Positions 1-6,108 of a DNA stretch of 6,972 nt are shown here, piece after piece. The notes below the pieces were generated by a model. It did no database searches, was not told the DNA's origin, and saw only the letters and a program-made list of their open reading frames with translations. The translations under genes and the position numbers were made by a program. The stretch's first letter is position 1. Each line of letters opens with the position of its first letter. This stretch comes from Bacillota bacterium (GTDB taxonomy: Bacteria > Bacillota_I > Bacilli_A > Acholeplasmatales > Acholeplasmataceae), in NCBI GenBank assembly GCA_023458995.1, contig JAEWVV010000243.1, positions 1-6,972 of the forward strand, in the 5' to 3' direction.

Positions 1-7
1 CATGATC

Positions 8-32
8 GTGAGCAAAACGTGCTCATTTTTTT
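8..32 (+). terminator. Rho-independent terminator of an upstream gene outside the window
   Basis: TGAGC (9-13) pairs with GCTCA (21-25) around a 7-nt loop, with a possible extra G-T pair at 8/26. Seven T residues follow directly (26-32). The T-run lies on the + strand side, so this should end a + strand gene whose coding part lies left of the window and which converges on the minus-strand gene at 132-1733. The stem is short (5-6 bp), so confidence is moderate. Confidence 0.55.
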
Positions 33-49
33 ATTTTTATCCACAAAAA

Positions 50-93
50 CAAAAAAAGAGTCATTCCAAGCAGATAATCTGTTTAGAAATGAC
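50..93 (-). terminator. Rho-independent terminator of the GGT-family gene
   Basis: The outer stem pairs GTCATT (60-65) with AATGAC (88-93). After a small internal loop, an inner stem pairs AAGCAGA (68-74) with TCTGTTT (78-84) around a TAA loop, including one G-T pair. Read on the minus strand, the stem is followed by TC and then seven T residues (complement of 51-57), a classical intrinsic terminator about 40 nt past the stop codon of the minus-strand gene. The + strand side has only a short T-run (96-99), so some bidirectional activity is possible. Confidence 0.8.
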
Positions 94-113
94 CCTTTTG
101 TCTACAGTCTGAA

Positions 114-134
114 TAGACTTCAAAAAGAAGTCTA
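114..134 (-). repeat. Perfect 8-bp hairpin over the stop codon of the GGT-family gene
   Basis: TAGACTTC (114-121) and GAAGTCTA (127-134) form a perfect inverted repeat around a 5-nt A (minus strand: T) loop. The TAG stop codon of the minus-strand gene lies inside the arm. A second, mutually exclusive pairing exists next to it: AGTCT (106-110) with AGACT (115-119). No T-run follows directly on the minus strand, so it is probably an mRNA 3'-end structure upstream of the true terminator at 50-93. Confidence 0.5.
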
Positions 135-1733
135 GTAGGATGCAATCGTGCCATCGCATCTTTTTTCAGTTCCACCCATATAAATACCTGTTATAGGGTC
201 ACGTCTAATAATTTGACCGCGTCCAAAATGACTTAAATTAGGTTCGATGATTATTTCATGTCCTTTTTTAATTAAACCAGCGATGATGTGCGCATTAAAA
301 TCAGGTTCAACTCTGATTTTTTTATGTTCGACCCACTCAAAACGAGGAGCATCTAGTGCTTCTTGAGGATTCATATGGAAGTCAATCATATTCATTAATA
401 CTTGCACATGTCCTTGAGGTTGCATAAAACCCCCCATAACACCAAATGGGCCAATCGGATTACGATCTTTCATTAAAAATCCAGGAATAATGGTATGATA
501 TGGACGTTTATTAGGTTCTAAAAAGTTATCAGAAGAAGGATTTAATGAGAAATTATGTCCACGATTGTGAAGTGCAATTCCTGTGTTAGGAATAACAATT
601 CCTGAACCGAAGCCCATATAGTTTGATTGAATCATAGAAACCATATTACCATCACGATCTGCAACGGCTAAATAGACTGTGCCTGATCCAATCGGTTTAC
701 CTACTTTAGGTTCGATTGCATTAATCTTAATTTCTTGACTTCTTTTCCAAGCATAATTTTTAGATAGAAGTGATTGAATTGATGTTTTCATTGCTTTTGG
801 ATCAGCAATATAAGCATGTCCGTCTGTAAATGCGAGTTTGATGGCTTCCATTTGTTTATGATAAGTTGAAATGAGTTCTTTATCTTTAAAATTAAAGTTT
901 TCGAGTATGTTTAGTGCCATGAGTGCAACCATACCTTGCCCATTGGGTGGAAGTTCATAGACATCATAACCCCTATAATTTGTTTTAATAGGTTCAACCC
1001 ATTCAGGCGTAAATGTTTCTAGATCACTTTTACGAATTAAACCACCATATTTCTTTGAAAATGCTTCGATTTGATCAGCAATTTTTCCACGGTAGAAAGA
1101 TTGACCTAATGTGTCACCAATTTCTTCTAACGTGGTTGCATGATCTTTTAATGTCCAAAGTTCACCTTCTTTGGGGGCATTTAGTGCTTTTGTGAATGTA
1201 TCAAACCATGGTGCGTACATCTCATGTCTAAAAACCTTTTGATAAAGTGTATTTGACCGGTTCCAGTTTTCAGCAACCGTCTTTTGTACAACAAAACCAT
1301 GTCTTGCATAATCGATTGCAGGACGAAGACTATCTTTAAGCGAAAGATTACCAAAACGCTTGGAAAGTTCAGCCCAACCAGATACAGCACCTGGTACTGT
1401 AATAGGAATTAAACCATGTGTAGGCATTTCGGTAAGTTTTAGTTTTTTTAAGTTTTCTAAAGATAAAAGTTTAGGAGCGTAACCACTGGCATTTAAACCG
1501 TAAAGTTGATTATTATACCAGACAATCGCAAAATTGTCACCACCAATACCATTGGAAGTTGGTTCAGTTACGGTAAGTGTAGATGCAACAGCTATCGCTG
1601 CATCAATGGCATTTCCACCTTTTTTTAATATATCTAGACCCGCTTGTGCGGCTTGAGGTTCTGAGGTAGCTACCATGCCGTGTTTTGCATAAACAACTTG
1701 GCGAATCGACTGATTGATGTGTTTTGTTTCCAT
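132..1733 (-). CDS. ggt: Gamma-glutamyltransferase-family Ntn-hydrolase (GGT-like/acylase-like, cytoplasmic)
   Basis: The 533-residue protein has no signal peptide, so it is probably cytoplasmic, unlike periplasmic or secreted GGTs. Length and layout resemble the YwrD-like branch. The N-terminal signature is GMVATSEPQAAQAG (19-32) with KKGGNAIDAAIA (37-48) and GIGGDN (62-67). The predicted autocleavage nucleophile is Thr352 in GSGTVYLAVADRDGN, giving subunits of about 351 and 182 residues. A Gly-Gly pair at 434-435 (GVMGG) matches the oxyanion-hole glycines. Several residues that bind the gamma-glutamyl group in E. coli GGT are changed: the REMAP arginine is replaced in SGYAP (83-87), Gln430 and Asp433 correspond to Arg391 and Asn394, and Ser462-Ser463 to His413-Thr414. 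The family is secure, but the substrate is open: glutathione, another gamma-glutamyl compound or an acylase-type amide. The ATG follows AGGTGAGGTG (1741-1750, minus sense) at 7 nt. The gene is monocistronic and divergent from the alkA-zwf operon. Confidence 0.93.
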   Translation of the reverse strand: METKHINQSIRQVVYAKHGMVATSEPQAAQAGLDILKKGGNAIDAAIAVASTLTVTEPTSNGIGGDNFAIVWYNNQLYGLNASGYAPKLLSLENLKKLKLTEMPTHGLIPITVPGAVSGWAELSKRFGNLSLKDSLRPAIDYARHGFVVQKTVAENWNRSNTLYQKVFRHEMYAPWFDTFTKALNAPKEGELWTLKDHATTLEEIGDTLGQSFYRGKIADQIEAFSKKYGGLIRKSDLETFTPEWVEPIKTNYRGYDVYELPPNGQGMVALMALNILENFNFKDKELISTYHKQMEAIKLAFTDGHAYIADPKAMKTSIQSLLSKNYAWKRSQEIKINAIEPKVGKPIGSGTVYLAVADRDGNMVSMIQSNYMGFGSGIVIPNTGIALHNRGHNFSLNPSSDNFLEPNKRPYHTIIPGFLMKDRNPIGPFGVMGGFMQPQGHVQVLMNMIDFHMNPQEALDAPRFEWVEHKKIRVEPDFNAHIIAGLIKKGHEIIIEPNLSHFGRGQIIRRDPITGIYMGGTEKRCDGTIASY

Positions 1734-1740
1734 TCTAATT

Positions 1741-1750
1741 CACCTCACCT
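1741..1750 (-). promoter_or_regulatory. Duplicated ribosome binding site of the GGT-family gene
   Basis: On the minus strand AGGTG occurs twice in tandem (AGGTGAGGTG), and the nearer copy ends 7 nt before the ATG at 1733. With the -10 box at 1753-1758, transcription should start near 1746. Only the promoter-distal copy of the site would then be fully in the mRNA, leaving a very short leader. Confidence 0.7.
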
Positions 1751-1752
1751 TC

Positions 1753-1781
1753 ATTCTATCTTAAAAATGACCTTTGGTCAA
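1753..1781 (-). promoter_or_regulatory. Sigma-A-type promoter of the GGT-family gene
   Basis: On the minus strand the sequence reads TTGACC (complement of 1776-1781), a 17-nt spacer, then TAGAAT (complement of 1753-1758). Each hexamer is 5/6 to consensus at optimal spacing. The -10 box lies 19 nt from the ATG, so the leader is only about 12-14 nt. Confidence 0.75.
1768..1780. promoter_or_regulatory. Palindrome TGACC-TTT-GGTCA over the -35 box of the GGT-family promoter
   Basis: Perfect 5-bp inverted arms with a 3-nt centre, covering most of the -35 hexamer (1776-1781) and part of the spacer. The position suits a repressor operator. The sequence differs from the TTTGA-N3-TCAAA palindromes elsewhere in the window, so a different regulator is implied. 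The short arms leave room for chance. Confidence 0.4.
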
Positions 1782-1869
1782 ATGAACCTATGATATATGA
1801 TTCAATCCTTGAGATAAGCAATAGATACATATCTTTTATATTCTTCTAGGAGTTAATCGTTACCATTAA

Positions 1870-1886
1870 TATTTGAATATCAAATA
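1870..1886. promoter_or_regulatory. FabT-like operator: palindrome TTTGA-ATA-TCAAA with 7-bp arms
   Basis: The arms TATTTGA (1870-1876) and TCAAATA (1880-1886) are perfectly complementary around ATA. The core TTTGA-N3-TCAAA resembles the FabT box of streptococci and lactococci, recalled as an A/T-flanked TTTGA-N3-TCAAA palindrome. It overlaps the -35 box of a candidate + strand promoter (1873-1900), so a bound protein would block the alkA-zwf operon. The same core recurs once more, at 6125-6137 before accB. Regulator identity is inference. Confidence 0.6.
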
Positions 1887-1900
1887 ATATCAGTTAAAAT
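1873..1900 (+). promoter_or_regulatory. Candidate distal promoter of the alkA-zwf operon
   Basis: TTGAAT (1873-1878), a 16-nt spacer, then TAAAAT (1895-1900). The -10 is 5/6 and the -35 is 4/6 to consensus. Transcription would start near 1907, giving a leader of about 68 nt before the ATG at 1975. The -35 lies inside the TTTGA-N3-TCAAA palindrome. Confidence 0.45.
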
Positions 1901-1944
1901 AGATACTGTGTATATGTTTAGCATTCTTTATGAGTATCTATACA

Positions 1945-1967
1945 TGCTATAATAAAATAAGTGGAGG
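1945..1967 (+). promoter_or_regulatory. Extended -10 promoter and ribosome binding site of the alkA-zwf operon
   Basis: TG-C-TATAAT (1945-1953) is a perfect extended -10 element. No good -35 box is present (the best is near 1924-1930), which extended -10 promoters tolerate. A start near 1960 would leave only about 15 nt of leader, containing the ribosome binding site GGAGG (1963-1967), 7 nt before the ATG at 1975. This promoter lies between the in-frame ATG at 1930 and the ATG at 1975, so it decides the start of the first gene. Confidence 0.65.
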
Positions 1968-1974
1968 ATTTCTT

Positions 1975-2589
1975 ATGAACACACTCGTTTATCATAAAGA
2001 TTCAAAGATTATTCAAGAACTCATGTTAAAAGATCCAAAACTAAAAGTTTTATTTGACAGAAGAGATGAAATGGTTGTGAGACTAAGTGAAAGTTATTTT
2101 GAATCGCTTGTTGATACTATCATCGCACAACAACTATCATCTAAGGTAGCCAATGTGATTTCTAAAAGAGCTTATGAGTTTTTTAATAATGAAATTAATG
2201 AAACAAAAATACTAAATGCACGAGAAGAAGATTTAAAAGCATTAGGATTATCGCGTCAAAAAATAGCATATTTAAAAAGTCTTGCAGAATGCATACATCA
2301 AGGAATCGTAGATCTTAATCATCTCGAATTAAAAACCGATCAAGAGATTATTGATATGCTTACAAAGATCAAAGGTATTGGTGTTTGGACTGCACAAATG
2401 TTTTTAATGTTTTCACTAGGAAGAGAAGATGTGTTTTCAGTCCTTGATTTAGGACTAAGAAATGCATTAAAGAAAGTCTATGATGATGAAACATTAACCC
2501 ATGACCAAATGAAAGAGATTGCTCTTAAATGGTCACCCTATCGATCTGTTGTTTCACATTATTTGTGGCATGCTTGGGATACGAAGTAA
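1975..2589 (+). CDS. alkA: DNA-3-methyladenine glycosylase II (AlkA/Mag1-like, HhH-GPD family)
   Basis: This base-excision repair enzyme removes alkylated purines such as 3-methyladenine from DNA. The 204-residue protein carries IIAQQLSSKVA (49-59), a family-typical substrate-pocket helix. The helix-hairpin-helix is KIKGIGVWTA (131-140), followed by the GPD loop with predicted catalytic Asp158 in SVLDLGLR. The ending PYRSVVSHYLWHAW (188-201) is typical of AlkA. There is no C-terminal FeS cysteine cluster, so it is not Nth or MutY. It lacks the extra N-terminal domain of E. coli AlkA (282 aa) and is closer in size to yeast Mag1. The ATG at 1975 is chosen because GGAGG lies 7 nt upstream; an in-frame ATG at 1930 falls within the promoter. 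It is the first gene of the operon, 12 nt before zwf. Confidence 0.9.
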   Translation: MNTLVYHKDSKIIQELMLKDPKLKVLFDRRDEMVVRLSESYFESLVDTIIAQQLSSKVANVISKRAYEFFNNEINETKILNAREEDLKALGLSRQKIAYLKSLAECIHQGIVDLNHLELKTDQEIIDMLTKIKGIGVWTAQMFLMFSLGREDVFSVLDLGLRNALKKVYDDETLTHDQMKEIALKWSPYRSVVSHYLWHAWDTK

Positions 2590-2601
2590 AGGAGATATAT
2601 C

Positions 2602-3966
2602 ATGTATGATTTAATTATCACAATCTTTGGAGCAACCGGTGATTTAACATCAAGAAAGTTACTACCGGCAATCTCTAGACTCTATACTGAAAACCAAATA
2701 CCTAAAAACACGAAAATAGTTGCTTTAGGAAGAAGAGATTACACGACAAATTCGTATCTTGAAGTCATGAATGAAGCAGCTAAATCTACACTTGATTTAG
2801 GGGTTTTATCACAACTTGTTATCTATCAAAAAATAGAGATTACAGAATATGAAGATTATAAGCCTTTAGTCGATCTTATGGCATCACTTAAAAGTGATAC
2901 TGCACGTGAACTCTATTATCTAGCGATTGGGCCAGAACTTTTTCCTGTTGTTGCAAAACACATCAATGAATCGAAACTAGTTCTTCAAGGTAATATCAAC
3001 CAATCGATTATCTTTGAAAAACCTTTTGGTCATGACTTAGAAAGTGCGAAAAGAACAAATGAAATGCTCTGGCAATATTTCGATGAAAAACAGATCTATC
3101 GTATCGATCACTACCTCGGAAAAGAAATGATCCAAAATATTTTAATGGTTCGTTTTGCCAATCGTATCTTTGAAGAGATTTGGCATAATCGTTCAATTAA
3201 AAATGTTAAAATTATCGCTAAAGAAACCGATGGTATATTAGGTCGAGCTGGATATTATGATCAATCAGGTGCATTAAGAGATATGGTACAAAGTCATCTT
3301 TTACAGATGCTTTCTTTGATTGCGATGGAAGTACCACTATCTTATCATTCTGAAGATGTGAAAAATGAAAAAGTTAAAGTTTTAGAGCATCTTAAGTTTG
3401 ATAAAGATTCACTGATCTTTGCGCAGTATGACAGGTACCATCAAGAGAAAAATATACCTGTTGACTCAAATACAGAAACGTTCGTCTTCATTAAAGCGTT
3501 TGTTCAGACACCACGCTTTAAAGGTGTTCCATTCTATTTGATGACAGGTAAAAAACTTGATCAAAAAGAATCACTCATCATTATCGAATTTGAAGAAACA
3601 TCTGAACAAAGAAAATGGAACCTACCTCTTTCTACAAATAAACTCTATATCAAAATCGCACCTCTTGATGGTGTAGGACTTATTTTAAACTCTAAAGTTC
3701 CTGGCTTAAGAGATGATGTAGAAGAAGTTGAATTAGAATATTGTGTCTCTTGTCATAGTGTCGGTAATATGTCAGAAGCGTATGAAAAGCTATTGAAAGA
3801 TATCACAGAACACCATAAGTCACTCTTTACCAGATGGGATGAGATTGAGCTTTCATGGAAGTTTATTGATGCAGTTAAAAAGCATCAAGGTAAACCCATA
3901 AACTATAAGGATTATGATGATTTAAAACCTCTGATTAAAGAATTGACTGGAGAGACGATGAAATGA
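2602..3966 (+). CDS. zwf: Glucose-6-phosphate 1-dehydrogenase
   Basis: It oxidises glucose 6-phosphate to 6-phosphoglucono-1,5-lactone and reduces NADP+, the entry to the oxidative pentose phosphate pathway and a main cytosolic NADPH source. The 454-residue protein is shorter than the usual 485-510. It begins with the Rossmann motif GATGDL (10-15) and has GRR (43-45), whose arginines suit NADP 2'-phosphate binding. EKPFGHDL (139-146) and the hallmark substrate motif RIDHYLGKE (167-175, with Asp169 and His170) follow. The catalytic histidine is predicted at His232 in RDMVQSHLLQ, where Ser231 replaces the usual Asn. GKKL (316-319) supplies substrate-binding lysines, and LFTRWDE (408-414) is a conserved C-terminal block. 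The start is fixed by AAAGGAGAT (2588-2596), whose GGAG ends 7 nt before the ATG. The stop overlaps the next start by 4 nt (ATGA). No pgl or gnd gene is seen nearby. Confidence 0.97.
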   Translation: MYDLIITIFGATGDLTSRKLLPAISRLYTENQIPKNTKIVALGRRDYTTNSYLEVMNEAAKSTLDLGVLSQLVIYQKIEITEYEDYKPLVDLMASLKSDTARELYYLAIGPELFPVVAKHINESKLVLQGNINQSIIFEKPFGHDLESAKRTNEMLWQYFDEKQIYRIDHYLGKEMIQNILMVRFANRIFEEIWHNRSIKNVKIIAKETDGILGRAGYYDQSGALRDMVQSHLLQMLSLIAMEVPLSYHSEDVKNEKVKVLEHLKFDKDSLIFAQYDRYHQEKNIPVDSNTETFVFIKAFVQTPRFKGVPFYLMTGKKLDQKESLIIIEFEETSEQRKWNLPLSTNKLYIKIAPLDGVGLILNSKVPGLRDDVEEVELEYCVSCHSVGNMSEAYEKLLKDITEHHKSLFTRWDEIELSWKFIDAVKKHQGKPINYKDYDDLKPLIKELTGETMK

Positions 3967-4583
3967 AAATCTATGATGTTTCAATGACGATTTCAAAAGA
4001 TGTTCAAGTCTATAAAAACAAAGAAGAAAAAAAGCCTAAGTTCATCAATGCATCAAACTTTCAAAACTCAAGTGCTTATGAAACCAATGTTCTATTAAAT
4101 CTTCATACCGGAACGCATATGGATTTCCCACTTCACATGATTGAAGATGGAGCTACCTCTGATACGCTTGATTTAAATAAACTCATTCGTGAGGTGAAAG
4201 TCTTTGATTTATCACATGTTAATGAAGAAATACGTAAGGAAGATTTAGTTAAATTCGATATTAAAGAAAATGATTTTGTCCTTTTTAAGACAAAAAATTC
4301 TTTCGAAGATACATTCAATTTTAAATTTGTATATGTCACAGAAAGCGCAGCTACTTATTTAACAGAAAAGAAGGTAGCTGGTGTTGGTGTTGATGCACTT
4401 GGTGTTGAAAGAGACCAAAAAGGACATCCAACCCATCATATTTTGATGGACCATGATGTTCTAATTATTGAAGGTCTAAGACTTGGCGAAGTTCCAGAAG
4501 GAAGCTATATGATGTATGCACTACCCATTAAGATGAAACAGGTAGAAGCTTTATTGCTATCCGTCATTTTAGTAAGCGAGTAA
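3963..4583 (+). CDS. Cyclase-family metal-dependent hydrolase (kynurenine formamidase-like fold)
   Basis: The 206-residue protein belongs to the cyclase/KynB superfamily, whose characterised members hydrolyse formamides (kynurenine formamidase) or cyclic amides (isatin hydrolase) using a divalent metal. The signature HTGTHMDFPLH (48-58) holds the expected ligands His48, His52 and Asp54 and the catalytic His58. A second conserved block is GVGVDALGVER (140-150), with HPTHHILMDHDVLIIEGL (155-172). No membrane segment or signal peptide is seen. The ATG overlaps the zwf stop (ATGA), and GGAGAG (3949-3954) lies 8 nt upstream inside zwf, so translation is probably coupled to zwf. Nothing in the window points to tryptophan breakdown, so kynurenine formamidase itself is unlikely. 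Its position directly after zwf, where a lactonase is often found, raises another possibility, but the substrate is unknown. Confidence 0.85.
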   Translation: MKIYDVSMTISKDVQVYKNKEEKKPKFINASNFQNSSAYETNVLLNLHTGTHMDFPLHMIEDGATSDTLDLNKLIREVKVFDLSHVNEEIRKEDLVKFDIKENDFVLFKTKNSFEDTFNFKFVYVTESAATYLTEKKVAGVGVDALGVERDQKGHPTHHILMDHDVLIIEGLRLGEVPEGSYMMYALPIKMKQVEALLLSVILVSE

Positions 4584-4584
4584 C

Positions 4585-5121
4585 ATGATTAGAAAAGCAA
4601 CCTTAGATGACTTAAATGCTATTTGGGAATTAAGACTTGAAACAAGTTCACTACTCAAAGAAAGAAATATAGATCAGTGGCAACACCAAAATCCAACCCA
4701 AGAGACATTCATCAATGACATTCTTTTGGGTGAGTTTTTTGTCTATGAAATAAACCATGAAATTGTGGGTATGATTGCGATTAAATCAGGGATTGAACGA
4801 ACATATAACATCATTTATGAGGGTTCGTGGGGTTATGATCACTCTTATTTAACGATTCATCGTTTAGCTGTAAAAAGAGCCTACTTAGGTCAAAAAATAG
4901 GAATAAAACTACTTGAATTTGCTGATGAAATGGCAATCAAGATGAGTATAAACTATATTCGAATCGATACTTACTTCACCAATCGTTTTGCAATCAAACT
5001 CTTTAAAAACCATGGATATGTAGAAAGAGGTTGGATAATGTTAGAACCTGGCGAAGGCGATTTGAGAAGATTAGCATTTGATAAATGGATAGGTGACAAA
5101 AATGAAAATATGGTTAGATAA
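4585..5121 (+). CDS. GNAT-family N-acetyltransferase
   Basis: The 178-residue protein has the GNAT layout. The N-terminal strand and helix (MIRKATLDDLNAIWELR, 1-17) are typical. The acetyl-CoA-binding motif A is at 92-113 (HRLAVKRAYLGQKIGIKLLEFA), with a Q/R-x-x-G-x-G/A-type pyrophosphate loop near 101-106. RIDTYFTNRFAIKLFKNHGY (126-145) is the usual motif B region. The acceptor substrate (protein, small amine or antibiotic) cannot be told from sequence. Only 1 nt separates its ATG from the preceding stop, and no strong ribosome binding site is visible, so it probably depends on translational coupling. Its last 20 nt overlap the start of the next gene. Confidence 0.85.
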   Translation: MIRKATLDDLNAIWELRLETSSLLKERNIDQWQHQNPTQETFINDILLGEFFVYEINHEIVGMIAIKSGIERTYNIIYEGSWGYDHSYLTIHRLAVKRAYLGQKIGIKLLEFADEMAIKMSINYIRIDTYFTNRFAIKLFKNHGYVERGWIMLEPGEGDLRRLAFDKWIGDKNENMVR

Positions 5122-6025
5122 ATATTTATTAAAAGATCACTATGTCAGTCAAATAGAAGGTGCACTTTCAGGTCATGAAATTGTAACGGATATCAAACAA
5201 GCTTATGATGTAGTGATCGCAATCACCATGCCACAGCATGTGACTGATACATATCTTGATCAAATGCCAAACCTCAAATTCATCAAATTACTTACAGCTG
5301 GATATAACACGATTGATTTAGAGAATATCAAAATAAGGGGTATTGAAATCGCATATGCACAAGATGTTTTTAGCATTCAAATCGCTGAAGATGTAATCGC
5401 TAAAATTCTTACCTTCAATAGAAGACTCCCTCTTTATATAGAGCATATGAAAAACCAAGCATGGGAGTTTGAACGTATCGATCATGAACTCTATCAAAAG
5501 ACAGTTGGTATTATTGGAGCAGGTTCAATTGGAAAAGAAGTTGCCATACGTTTAAAAGCGTTTGGTTGTCATATCTTAGGATACCGGAGAACAAAGATGG
5601 AAGATTCAAATTATGATGAACTCTTTCATGATCGTAACGGACTAGAAACATTACTTAGTAGTTCAGACTATATCATCTTATCTCTCCCACTATCGAATGC
5701 AACAAAGCACTTTATTGGTGAAAATGAATTTAAACTTATGAAACCCCATGCTTTAATGATTAATGTAGCAAGAGGTGAAGTGATTGATCAAAATGCACTG
5801 ATTCATGCCTTAAACAATGGACTCATTCGTGGTGCAGGCCTTGATGTAACAACCCCAGAACCACTTCCAAAAGATCATCCTTTATGGCATGCAAAAAACG
5901 TTTTTATTACACCTCATCAAGCTTCAGCTTCACCCAAGATGCAAGAACGACTAATCACTGAAGTCATTCAAACAATTCAAGCTTATGTTTCACATAAAAC
6001 ACTAACAAATTTGATTAAACTATAG
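5102..6025 (+). CDS. D-isomer-specific 2-hydroxyacid dehydrogenase (probable NADP(H)-dependent 2-ketoacid reductase)
   Basis: The enzyme interconverts a 2-oxoacid and a D-2-hydroxyacid. In the 307-residue form, the dinucleotide motif GAGSIG (139-144) follows an N-terminal catalytic domain. The catalytic triad is predicted as Arg224 (NVARGEVID), Glu253 (TPEPLP) and His272 (TPHQASAS). At the end of the second Rossmann strand the protein reads LGYRRT (159-164) instead of the acidic residue typical of NAD enzymes, which suggests NADP(H), as in glyoxylate/hydroxypyruvate reductases. The substrate could be glyoxylate, hydroxypyruvate or a sugar ketoacid; the family also contains 2-ketogluconate and 2-keto-6-phosphogluconate reductases. 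The ATG at 5102 is preferred because AGGTGA (5091-5096) lies 5 nt upstream; a GTG at 5093 lies within that site. The start overlaps the acetyltransferase gene by 20 nt. It is the last gene of the operon. Confidence 0.9.
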   Translation: MKIWLDKYLLKDHYVSQIEGALSGHEIVTDIKQAYDVVIAITMPQHVTDTYLDQMPNLKFIKLLTAGYNTIDLENIKIRGIEIAYAQDVFSIQIAEDVIAKILTFNRRLPLYIEHMKNQAWEFERIDHELYQKTVGIIGAGSIGKEVAIRLKAFGCHILGYRRTKMEDSNYDELFHDRNGLETLLSSSDYIILSLPLSNATKHFIGENEFKLMKPHALMINVARGEVIDQNALIHALNNGLIRGAGLDVTTPEPLPKDHPLWHAKNVFITPHQASASPKMQERLITEVIQTIQAYVSHKTLTNLIKL

Positions 6026-6053
6026 CCTATGATGTGTCATAGGTTTTTCTTTT
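6026..6053 (+). terminator. Rho-independent terminator of the alkA-zwf operon
   Basis: CCTATGA (6026-6032) and TCATAGG (6037-6043) form a perfect 7-bp stem with a TGTG loop, followed by TTTTTCTTTT (6044-6053). It begins on the base after the TAG stop of the dehydrogenase gene, so it closes the five-gene operon and separates it from accB. Confidence 0.92.
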
Positions 6054-6080
6054 ATATGAAAACTACAAACGCTTTTATAC

Positions 6081-6108
6081 TTGACATCACTTTGATTTGT
6101 GATAGAAT
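6081..6108 (+). promoter_or_regulatory. Promoter P1 of accB-accC
   Basis: A perfect TTGACA (6081-6086), a 16-nt spacer and TAGAAT (6103-6108), with an extended TG-A just before the -10 (6100-6102). It is the best promoter match in the window. Transcription would start near 6115, leaving a leader of about 255 nt before accB. An inverted repeat, ATCAC (6086-6090) against GTGAT (6099-6103), lies between the two boxes and is a possible operator. Confidence 0.8.

Larger units (their letters stand above)
1821..1941. repeat. Three copies of the 8-mer ATAGATAC, two forming a 9-bp inverted repeat
   Basis: ATAGATAC occurs directly at 1821-1828 and 1899-1906 and inverted at 1934-1941. The last two extend to a perfect 9-bp inverted repeat, ATAGATACT (1899-1907) against AGTATCTAT (1933-1941), with 25 nt between. 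The first copy also sits in a small palindrome, AGATA-CA-TATCT (1823-1834). The copies flank the operon promoters: the second follows the distal -10 box and the inverted one lies just upstream of the proximal -10 box. They could be binding sites of a regulator that bridges or loops; an RNA hairpin is possible only for transcripts starting upstream of 1899. Confidence 0.5.

Noticed and set aside
1013..1390. Open frames on either strand inside the GGT-family gene
   Set aside because: They overlap a secure coding region in other frames, have no ribosome binding sites and show no family motifs.
1930..1974. In-frame upstream ATG extending the AlkA-like protein by 15 residues
   Set aside because: The region contains the TGC-TATAAT promoter and the GGAGG site that serves the ATG at 1975, and the extra residues resemble nothing in the family.
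6064..6077. CcpA cre-like box (TACAAACGCTTTTA) upstream of the accB -35
   Set aside because: It has two mismatches at conserved positions of the cre consensus, and such sequences are common in A+T-rich DNA.
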